From positions 2,356,001 to 2,420,000 of the forward strand of contig CAVTGA010000002.1 in NCBI GenBank assembly GCA_963734185.1: a DNA stretch of 64,000 nt. Reading direction: 5' to 3'. The notes beneath the pieces are model-generated. The model was not told where the DNA came from. It saw only the letters and a list, made by a program, of their open reading frames with translations, and searched no databases. Positions 52,281 through 58,989 of the stretch are shown piece after piece. A program made the position numbers and the translations under genes. Source of the stretch: PALSA-894 sp963734185. Lineage in GTDB: Bacteria; Pseudomonadota; Alphaproteobacteria; Rhizobiales; Xanthobacteraceae. How positions within the stretch are numbered: the stretch's first letter is position 1; every line of letters begins with the position of its first letter.

Positions 52281-53563
52281 GTCGCCGACGACAGACGGGA
52301 GGCGCGCGCCTGCAGCGCGCGGATGCGGTCGGCGAGACTGCCCTTGCCGTCCTCGGCCGCCGCGGGAGCCGTGATCGGCAGCGGCTTGGTCGCACCGTTG
52401 ACCGTCGCGGTCGTGCGCACCGTGTCCTGCGCCAGGATCGTCTCGATCGCGGAGCCGGGACCCTCGAGCACGGAGGTGAGCCGCGCGACCTCCGCCGCGA
52501 CATCGTTGATGCGTTCGCGTAGGAGCGCATTCTCGACCCGCTCGGCGGCCCAGGTCGCTTCGGCCTCGCGCTTCATCGTGGTGACCTCGCGCTGCAGCTT
52601 GGCGCGATCCTCGCGCGCGCGTTCGAGCTGGTTCTCGGCCAGTGTCTTCTCCGCGCGCAACGCTTCGGTCGCACTGTCGTAGCGGCGATCGATCGTGACC
52701 AGCTCCTGGCGCAGATCAGCTTCGATGCGGCGGGCTGAATCGAGGTCGATCTTGAGCTGGTCGCGCTCGCGCTCGCGATCGGCCAGCGCACGCATCTGTT
52801 CGGAAAGCCGCATCTCGAGATCGGCGATGCGCCGGTTCATGATCTCGGCTTCGGTGGTCTGGGTCGCGATCTGGCGTTCGAGCTGGGCGACGCGCAGCCC
52901 CAGGCTTTCGACCGTGCCGCGCTCCTTGGCCAGTTCCGCGGTTGCGCTCTCGGCGGCCGTTTTTTCGCGCGCGTAGCGTTCCGTGGTGTCCTTCAAGTCC
53001 TTGTCGAGACCGCTGACCTGATCCTTGAGCGTGTCGACCTGGGTCTTGAGCGCCACGATCTCGACCCGCTGGCTGTCGCTGAGCACCGTCTTGTCGTTGA
53101 GATCGGTGGTGAAGCGGGCGAGCTCGGCTTCCTTGTCGGCGAGGTTGCGCTCGGCCTCGCGCAGCGTGCCGGTCTTGACGGCGAGCTCCTCTTCGGTCGC
53201 GCGCAACTGTTCCTTCAACGACTTGTCGCGCGACTCCAGGGCGAAGATGGTGGCGGTCTTTTCCCCGAGCTCGGCCTTGAGGCGGTTGATGGCGTCGCCC
53301 TTCTTGCCGAGGTCGGCGAGCTGGCTCGTGGTCTTGCCCTTGAGCTGCTCGACGCTCATCTCGAGCCGGCGGGTCGACATGGCGAACTCGGCGCGCAGCT
53401 GATCCTTGTCGGCCTGGATCTCGGTCATCGACAGCGGGGTCGCGGCTTCCAGCCGGCGCGTCGTCAGCCGCACCGCGCGCCCGTGCACGAACGGAACGAT
53501 GATGAGCCCGAGCAGGCTCGCGGCGAGAAATCCGAGCCCGAAGATCATGATCGGTTCGATCAT
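52277..53563 (-). CDS. Membrane-anchored long coiled-coil protein
   Basis: A 428-residue protein with one N-terminal membrane helix (MIFGLGFLAASLLGLIIV) and about 320 residues of heptad coiled coil rich in Glu, Lys, Arg and Ala. A short tail ends in DRIRALQARASRL. It could act as a structural spacer in the envelope or cell-division region; no defined family is recognised. It is coupled (GTGA) to the DUF2927 gene. Confidence 0.75.
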   Translation of the reverse strand: MIEPIMIFGLGFLAASLLGLIIVPFVHGRAVRLTTRRLEAATPLSMTEIQADKDQLRAEFAMSTRRLEMSVEQLKGKTTSQLADLGKKGDAINRLKAELGEKTATIFALESRDKSLKEQLRATEEELAVKTGTLREAERNLADKEAELARFTTDLNDKTVLSDSQRVEIVALKTQVDTLKDQVSGLDKDLKDTTERYAREKTAAESATAELAKERGTVESLGLRVAQLERQIATQTTEAEIMNRRIADLEMRLSEQMRALADRERERDQLKIDLDSARRIEADLRQELVTIDRRYDSATEALRAEKTLAENQLERAREDRAKLQREVTTMKREAEATWAAERVENALLRERINDVAAEVARLTSVLEGPGSAIETILAQDTVRTTATVNGATKPLPITAPAAAEDGKGSLADRIRALQARASRLSSAT

Positions 53564-53663
53564 GGATTACGCCTCCAAGCCCCGATCGCTGACCGAGCAA
53601 TCACCATGCCACGCGCGCGCCGCCACTTCCAGCATCCCTGCCGGTTAACCTGAATCGGGGTTC

Positions 53664-53748
53664 GTCATGCCCGGCCTTGTGCCGGGCATCCACGTCTTGC
53701 TTGGCTCGCACCAAAGACGTGGATGGCCGGGACAAGCCCGGCCATGAC
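53664..53748. repeat. Dispersed long palindrome, family B, copy 2
   Basis: The same 35-base arms (53664-53698 and 53714-53748) as at 15667-15750, with a different loop. It lies between divergent coiled-coil and EipA genes. Confidence 0.9.
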
Positions 53749-53785
53749 GGTGGATAGGATTTGTGCATGCAAGGCGAAGAATGTC

Positions 53786-54355
53786 CTAGAACGGATTCCA
53801 CGTCGCCGTGGGCGTGAATTTGAGATAGCCGACATTGGCGCCGAGGCGCAGGCCGACGCCGGAGCGGATCGGCACCAGCACGATCCGGTTGGCGGTGAGT
53901 GCCGTCATGCCGAGCCCGCCGACGATGTAGGCCGAGCCGTCGATGCCGCCGAAGCGCTGGTAGATCGCCTGCGTTGCCGGCAGGTTGTAGACCAGCACCA
54001 TGGTGCGCGAGCCCTCGCCGCCGACGTCCCAGCCGAGCGTCGGACCCTGCCAATAGACGCGCAGGTCGCCGGCATTCTTGGTGTAGAGCGTGCCTTCCCC
54101 GAACCGAAGTCCGCCGATGAAGGCGCCGCCGCCTTCCTGCCCGAGGATGTAGCCGTTCGGCTGGCCCCAGGTGCTGAAGGCGCGTTCCACGATGGTGGCG
54201 AGCCCGCGCGAGACGCCGCCGAAGAACTTGTGACCGGCGTCGAGGATCTCGTTGGAGCTGAAGCGGGATGGATTGCTCTGCTGCGCGACTGCAGGCGCAG
54301 CCGACAACCCGGCGAAAAGCAGGCCGAGCAAGAGCAGGTTTCGAACGGCACGCAT
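53786..54355 (-). CDS. eipA: EipA family (DUF1134) envelope integrity protein
   Basis: A 189-residue exported protein. A signal peptide (about 25 residues, ending AVAQ) precedes a compact beta-rich body. Recognisable segments are GGVSRGLATIVE, LGQEGGGAFIGGLRFGEGTLYTKNAGD, WQGPTLGWDVGG and the C-terminal FTPTATWNPF. EipA is periplasmic, conserved in alphaproteobacteria, and known from Brucella to keep the cell envelope intact. AGGAG lies upstream of ATG 54355. It is monocistronic. Confidence 0.88.
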   Translation of the reverse strand: MRAVRNLLLLGLLFAGLSAAPAVAQQSNPSRFSSNEILDAGHKFFGGVSRGLATIVERAFSTWGQPNGYILGQEGGGAFIGGLRFGEGTLYTKNAGDLRVYWQGPTLGWDVGGEGSRTMVLVYNLPATQAIYQRFGGIDGSAYIVGGLGMTALTANRIVLVPIRSGVGLRLGANVGYLKFTPTATWNPF

Positions 54356-54463
54356 GGGCGCTCCTGGGCGGTATTGGGCGGCAGCCGGCTTAACCGGTTG
54401 CATACGAGAATGCCGACATATTGAAGGCGTTAGCCCCGAATCGGGAAAACTTCTGCAGGAACT

Positions 54464-54952
54464 ATGACGGCAGCACGGCAGCGAAGGAAGAGACTGGCCG
54501 CCGCGCTCGGCGCGGGACTCGTCCTGTTCCTGGCGGGTGGGTGGCTCAGCGCGGCGACCACCGAGCGGGTGGTGGTCGATCGCCATACCGGGCTCGCCCT
54601 CTATGGGTTTGATCCGGTGGCCTATTTCACCGAGGCCAGGCCCGCGCTCGGGCGTGCCGACCTGGAATACCGGCATGCCGGCGCGATCTGGCGCTTCCGC
54701 AGCGTGGGCAATCGCGGCGCGTTCGTTGCCCATCCCGCCATCTACCTGCCGCGGTTCGGCGGCCATGATCCGCTCGCGATTGCGCGCGGCGTCGCGACGC
54801 CCGGCCATCCGCAGCTGTGGTTGCGCCACGCGGACCGGCTGTTCCTGTTCCACAGTGTCGAGAGCCGCGACGCGTTTGTCGTCGATCCCGATACGGCGCT
54901 GGCGGCGGCCGAGGCGCGTTGGCCCGAGGTGCAAAAAGCGCTCGTGCCATGA
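54464..54952 (+). CDS. YHS domain-containing exported or membrane-anchored protein
   Basis: A 162-residue protein. A basic start followed by a hydrophobic helix (LAAALGAGLVLFLAGGWLSA) acts as signal or anchor. The YHS-like domain has GLALYGFDPVAYF, the middle RHAGAIWRF, and the HPAIYLPRFGGHD and VESRDAFVVDP segments. YHS domains are small metal or ligand-binding folds, here periplasmic. It is divergent from eipA. No partner enzyme is adjacent. Confidence 0.8.
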   Translation: MTAARQRRKRLAAALGAGLVLFLAGGWLSAATTERVVVDRHTGLALYGFDPVAYFTEARPALGRADLEYRHAGAIWRFRSVGNRGAFVAHPAIYLPRFGGHDPLAIARGVATPGHPQLWLRHADRLFLFHSVESRDAFVVDPDTALAAAEARWPEVQKALVP

Positions 54953-54960
54953 AGCGCGCT

Positions 54961-55188
54961 GTAGCCCGGCTTTCGCTCTTCGGCGAAAGCCGGGACAGCC
55001 CGTGAGACTCCCCGGATTGCGCCACAGGCTGCTGAGCGGCGGAAACGCAGGTGAGGCGCAACCCGGGCTACGTCCGTAGCCCGGCTTTCGCTCTTCGGCG
55101 AAAGCCGGGACAGCCCGTGAGACTCCCCGGATTGCGCCACAGGCTGCTGAGCGGCGGAAACGCAGGTGAGGCGCAACCCGGGCTACTT
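54961..55188. repeat. Tandem duplication of a 115-base family G unit
   Basis: Two adjacent copies with a period of 115 bases (54961-55075 and 55076-55188) appear identical on reading. Each has the GTAGCCCGGCTTTCGC hairpin followed by a second palindrome ending ACCCGGGCTAC. The second copy's last CTA (55183-55185) is the TAG stop codon of the cysQ gene. Confidence 0.9.
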
Positions 55189-56010
55189 GCGCGGCAGCGC
55201 GCGCGTCGGATCGCCCCAGGCGATGAAGCCGGGCACACGGAAAAGCTCCGCCGCGCATCCGTACGGCAACGGCGCGCCGTTCGGTGCCGCCATGGTTCCG
55301 CCGGCCGCGACCACGAGGGCGTGCCCGGCCGCGATATCCCATTCCGAGGTCGCGGCGAGGCGCGGATAAACGTCCGCCGCGCCTTCCGCCACGCGGCAGA
55401 ACTTGAGCGCCGAGCCGCAGACCACTCGCTCGATCGGTTCGAAACGCGCGATGAAGGCTGCCGTTGCGGCATCGGCATGCGAGCGGCTGACGACCGCCGC
55501 GGGATGCCGCCCGTTCCATGCGCGGGTACGGATGGCGTGCTTTTCCTGCACGCCGCCGGTGAAATCGCCCAGGCGCAGCCGTTCTGCGCTGCCGGCGGCC
55601 CCGCGCCAAAGCGATCCCAACGCCGGCGCCGCGATCACGCCGATGGCCGGGACCCCGGCGCGCACCACCGCAATATTGACGGTGTATTCGTCGCGCTGCG
55701 CCACGAACTCCCGGGTGCCGTCGAGCGGGTCGACCAGGACGAACTGCGCTGCGCCGAGATGGGCGGTCGGATGCTCGGACGCCTCCTCGGAAACCACCGG
55801 TACGCCGGGCATGACCCGCGCCAGCCCGGCGAGGATGATGGCTTGCGCGGCGTCGTCGCCGGCCGTGACCGGTGACTGATCCGGCTTGAGGCGCACCGTG
55901 AGGGCATCGGAGCCGATGGCGAGGATGGCGCGCGCCGCCTGGCAGGCGATCTCGCTCAGGCGATCGAGCAATCGCGCGTCGCCTGCGGCAGCGGCCGAAT
56001 CCTGCTTCAC
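55183..56010 (-). CDS. cysQ: 3'(2'),5'-bisphosphate nucleotidase (inositol monophosphatase fold)
   Basis: A 275-residue Li+-sensitive phosphatase-family protein. The SEEASEH loop carries a metal-ligand Glu, the DPLDGTREF motif the Asp cluster, and EWDIAAGHALVVAAGG the C-terminal metal site. CysQ hydrolyses PAP from sulfate assimilation or CoA use. GTG 56010 was chosen because GGAG precedes it; no good ATG is near. The stop codon lies in the tandem repeat. A HisN-like histidinol phosphatase is a less likely alternative. Confidence 0.88.
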   Translation of the reverse strand: MKQDSAAAAGDARLLDRLSEIACQAARAILAIGSDALTVRLKPDQSPVTAGDDAAQAIILAGLARVMPGVPVVSEEASEHPTAHLGAAQFVLVDPLDGTREFVAQRDEYTVNIAVVRAGVPAIGVIAAPALGSLWRGAAGSAERLRLGDFTGGVQEKHAIRTRAWNGRHPAAVVSRSHADAATAAFIARFEPIERVVCGSALKFCRVAEGAADVYPRLAATSEWDIAAGHALVVAAGGTMAAPNGAPLPYGCAAELFRVPGFIAWGDPTRALPRK

Positions 56011-56139
56011 CAGACCGTTCTCCGAGCGCCAACCGACTTTGCAGCGCCAAGGGCAGGGTGTATCACACCGCGCCCGCCGCCACCCCGCGCCGTTTGATTC
56101 GCGGCCGCGGCGGACCGCATGTTCCGACCGGAGACCTTG

Positions 56140-56778
56140 ATGTCCGTCCCCGTCACGCTCGAATCGCTCGATCTCGCGGCGCTGCTGTGCTCTCGCGTCT
56201 GCCATGATCTGATCAGCCCGGTGGGCGCGGTGGTCAACGGCATCGAGGTGATCGAGGACGACAGCGACGAGCAGACCAAGACGTTCGCGCTCGACCTGAT
56301 CAAGAAGAGCTCGCGGCAGGCGTCGGCGCGGCTGCAGTTCTGCCGGCTCGCCTTCGGGGCCGCCGGATCGGCCGGGGCCGCGATCGATCTCGGCGACGCC
56401 GAAAGCGTCGCCCGCGGCATGATGGAGGACGACAAGACCAAGCTGCGCTGGAAAGTGCCGCGCGTGTTGTTGGCGAAGAACCGGGTCAAGCTCCTGCTCA
56501 ATCTCCTGCTGCTCGCCGGAGGGACCATTCCGCGCGGCGGCACCCTGACGGTCGACGCACAAGGCGCGGGCGATGCGATGGGCTTCCGCGTCGTCGCCAG
56601 CGGCCTCAATGCGCGCATCCCGGCGGCCGTCCCCGCGCTCGTCGCCGGCGATAGCGGCGGCAACGCGGTCGACGTCCACGCGGTGCAGCCGTTCTTCACC
56701 GGCATGCTGGCGCGCAGCTGCGGGATGACGGTCAATCTCGCGGCCGAGGGCGACGCGATCGTGCTCACGGCGCGCTGA
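56140..56778 (+). CDS. chpT: Histidine phosphotransferase ChpT
   Basis: A 212-residue protein. The DHp-like helix carries the phospho-accepting His in SRVCHDLISPVG near residue 24, and a degenerate ATPase-like domain follows. In Caulobacter and relatives ChpT relays phosphate from CckA to CtrA and CpdR, controlling the cell cycle. ATG 56140 has GGAG six bases upstream; an earlier ATG at 56119 is less likely. It is divergent from cysQ. CtrA and CckA are not in the window. Confidence 0.9.
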   Translation: MSVPVTLESLDLAALLCSRVCHDLISPVGAVVNGIEVIEDDSDEQTKTFALDLIKKSSRQASARLQFCRLAFGAAGSAGAAIDLGDAESVARGMMEDDKTKLRWKVPRVLLAKNRVKLLLNLLLLAGGTIPRGGTLTVDAQGAGDAMGFRVVASGLNARIPAAVPALVAGDSGGNAVDVHAVQPFFTGMLARSCGMTVNLAAEGDAIVLTAR

Positions 56779-56802
56779 GGTCGCGCGCGTTCTCTCCTGT
56801 CG

Positions 56803-57312
56803 ATGACGGAGAATGAGCTGCGCGGGTTGTACGCAGCGACGGTGCGAGCTGGTAGGTGGATTGGGACGATGTTCGACGTCCGCACCTGCATGGATGCTGC
56901 CAGCCGCGGCCGCCTCGACCATTGGGTGCACGACTACTTGAGCGCCGGCCCGTGGGCCAATGCGGGCCTGCGCGACGGTCTGCGGCTCCAGCGGCGCTAT
57001 TGGATCGGCCCGTTGTTGCTGCCGCTGCAGCGGCTGGACCGTTGCTGCGGTCCGGAGCCGGGCATGGAGTTCCCCATTTCTGCGGATGCGTGGCAGCGCA
57101 GGGTCTCCGCTATCGCGTCCCGGCTTGCCGACCCGATGGATGTTCCGCCGCTCCTCATCGAATGGCGCGCAGGGGCGCTGAGCATCCGCGATGGCAACCA
57201 TCGGCATGCGGCGATGGCGGCGGCCGGGTGAAACGCCTGCTGGGTCATCGTCTGGTGCAATAGTTCAGGCGATTACGACAGGGCGCGGGAAGCTCTCGGC
57301 GGAATTGAGTGA
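56803..57312 (+). pseudogene. ParB-like fold protein with a premature in-frame stop
   Basis: The frame ends at TGA 57229-57231 after DGNHRHAAMAAAG, but the downstream codons continue in the same frame with NACWVIVWCNSSGDYDRAREALG until TGA 57310. Homologous ParB-like domains are expected to have Trp at the stop position, a single G-to-A change. The start is uncertain (56803 or 56869; neither has a strong ribosome site). The N-terminal part (about 100 residues) is of no known type. A selenocysteine reading is unlikely (no hairpin seen). Confidence 0.55.
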
Positions 57313-57358
57313 CCCCTTTCCCGCGTATTTCGGCGCGAGTGCCGCCAAACGAAGATGC

Positions 57359-57440
57359 GTAGCCCGGATAGAGCGATATCCGGGAAGCCCGCCGCCAGCA
57401 GCACCGATCCCGAATTTCGCTGACACTCAATCCGAGCTAC
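57359..57440. repeat. Dispersed intergenic repeat, related to family A
   Basis: GTAGCCCGGATAGAGCGATATCCGGG hairpin at the left, TCAATCCGAGCTAC at the right. The 3' end of the XRE gene (codons for RSSD and the stop) lies inside it. Confidence 0.8.
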
Positions 57441-57696
57441 GGGGGCTAACCAGTAGGGCCGGAGTGACCTTCAGCGCCTCGGCGATCCGAGCCAGCACGC
57501 TGATCGTGATATTACGCTTGCGGCACTCGACCCCCGAAATGTAAGTGCGGTCCAAGTCCGCCGCGAACCCCAACTTTTCCTGCGACAGCTTCTTCGGCTT
57601 CTTGCCCTCGCGGATATGCTTCACGTTCGCAGCGACCGTGGCAATGATGCCCTCGTGCCGCTTGGTCTTCTTGCCTTTCCTGGCCTTCTTCGCCAT
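57427..57696 (-). CDS. XRE-family helix-turn-helix regulator
   Basis: An 89-residue protein. A very basic N-terminus (MAKKARKGKKTKRHEG) precedes an HTH (LSQEKLGFAADLDRTYISGVE) and the usual fourth helix (NITISVLARIAEALKV). It is similar in plan to DNA-binding proteins of restriction-modification and phage systems. Its last four codons are supplied by a dispersed repeat, so the native C-terminus may have been changed by the insertion. Confidence 0.8.
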   Translation of the reverse strand: MAKKARKGKKTKRHEGIIATVAANVKHIREGKKPKKLSQEKLGFAADLDRTYISGVECRKRNITISVLARIAEALKVTPALLVSPRSSD

Positions 57697-57811
57697 GCGG
57701 CCATTCGGGGCGATTTGTCGACTATAAGTCTATGGACTATGAGTCACATTTCTCTGGACTAGACATTGGCGGTGGTTTACAACTCACGCGTTGAATCACG
57801 GATATGCTGAG

Positions 57812-58231
57812 ATGAAACAACGCCGCGCCGGCCCCGAAGACGTCGCGATCGGCCAGAAAATCCGTGCGCTGCGGCTGGAGCGCGGCCTGTCGCAGGAGGA
57901 GTTGGGCCGCGCGGTCGGCGTCACGTTCCAGCAGATCCAGAAATACGAGCGCGGCGCCAACCGGGTGTCGGCGGGTCGGCTGCAGAGGATCGCCGACGCG
58001 CTGCAGGTGTCGGTCACGTTCTTCTTCGGCGTCGACGACGCCGGCAAGGCGAGTCGGGAAACCGGGTTCGGCTGCCTGAAATCCAAGAAGGCGCTGCGGA
58101 TGGCACGCGCATTTGCCGGCATTCGGGCCGCACCGGCCCGGAACGCGCTGGTGTTCCTCGCGGAAATGATCAAGCGCCAGGAACGTGCCGGTAGCGTGCC
58201 AGGAGTGCCACGCGCTCCGTCCTCATCCTGA
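57812..58231 (+). CDS. XRE-family helix-turn-helix regulator (Hyphomicrobiales type)
   Basis: A 139-residue regulator. The HTH at about residues 10-65 contains LSQEELGRAVGVTFQQIQKYE and RGANRVSAGRLQRIADAL. The C-terminal helix region (KKALRMARAFAGIR) is shared with the next paralogue (58401). This group is numerous in rhizobia. The start is ATG 57812; TTG 57791 is an alternative. The 3' end touches the family F repeat. Its targets are unknown. Confidence 0.82.
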   Translation: MKQRRAGPEDVAIGQKIRALRLERGLSQEELGRAVGVTFQQIQKYERGANRVSAGRLQRIADALQVSVTFFFGVDDAGKASRETGFGCLKSKKALRMARAFAGIRAAPARNALVFLAEMIKRQERAGSVPGVPRAPSSS

Positions 58232-58365
58232 GGAGCGGCCGAAGGTCGCGTCTCGAAGGATGGAGGCGCCACCGAGTCTGTGGCCATGGTTCGAGACGCC
58301 GCGCCACAAGCGCGTTCGCGCGCGTCCTTGAACCGCCATGGCGCGGCTCCTCACCATGAGGAGCA
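58219..58365. repeat. Dispersed intergenic repeat, family F
   Basis: It begins with CCTCATCCTGAGGAG and ends with CTCCTCACCATGAGGAG, pairing inverted outer ends around a middle with CATGGTTCGAGACGC and its partner. It separates two XRE paralogues, and its left end overlaps the C-terminal codons of the first one. Confidence 0.75.
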
Positions 58366-58400
58366 GAGTTCACGGCGCCGGTGAACGGGTCGCGAGGACC

Positions 58401-58790
58401 ATGCCCAAGACCCCATCGAGCGTGAAATCCCCCGCGGCGAGCGACATCGTGATCGGACGCAATGTCCGCGCCCACCGCCTCGCGCGTGGCCTGTCGCAGA
58501 GCGAGATCGCTCGCGCGCTCGGCGTCTCCTATCAGCAGGTGCAGAAATACGAGGGCGGCTTGAACCGGATCAGCAGCGGCCGACTTACGCGCATCGCCGT
58601 GGAGCTAGGCGTACCGCTCGCGACGCTGTTCGAGGGTGTCGTGCCGGGCGGGCCGGGGCACGCCGTGTCGTACCTGCACCTCATCGCCGACCCGGAGCCG
58701 CTGCGGCTGGCGCAAGCGTTCGCGCGCGTGCAGGACCGCGATGCGCGTAACCTGATCGTGGCCTTGGTGGAGCTGATGGCGCGGGGGTAG
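58401..58790 (+). CDS. XRE-family helix-turn-helix regulator, paralogue of the preceding gene
   Basis: A 129-residue regulator. The HTH contains LSQSEIARALGVSYQQVQKYEGG and RISSGRLTRIAVELGV, and the C-terminal helix EPLRLAQAFARVQDRDARN resembles the neighbour. ATG 58401 has GAGGACC upstream. The two tandem paralogues probably arose by duplication and could regulate the chemotaxis genes that start 200 bases downstream, but nothing in the sequence proves it. Confidence 0.82.
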   Translation: MPKTPSSVKSPAASDIVIGRNVRAHRLARGLSQSEIARALGVSYQQVQKYEGGLNRISSGRLTRIAVELGVPLATLFEGVVPGGPGHAVSYLHLIADPEPLRLAQAFARVQDRDARNLIVALVELMARG

Positions 58791-58989
58791 GGCATCCCCG
58801 TCGCAGACGTTAATTTTCCCCTAAACGCAGACCCCCCGATCGCCCCTAGAGGTCCGAAATTGCGGGATTTTTCCCGCCCCGGCGGAACCCGCGCAACCAT
58901 TCCTCAACCCTTTCCCAACACACTTCGTTAGCTCCCGAAAGGTTGTGCGGCCGGGGCGGCCGAACCTGTCGACGAAGGTCGCTTGTCCA

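Noticed and set aside
57229..57231. UGA in the ParB-like gene as another selenocysteine
   Set aside because: No stem-loop is visible directly downstream and the position fits Trp; a nonsense change is simpler.
58862..58877. GCGGG-ATTTTT-CCCGC as terminator of the XRE gene
   Set aside because: Only five base pairs and no T tract after the stem on the coding strand.
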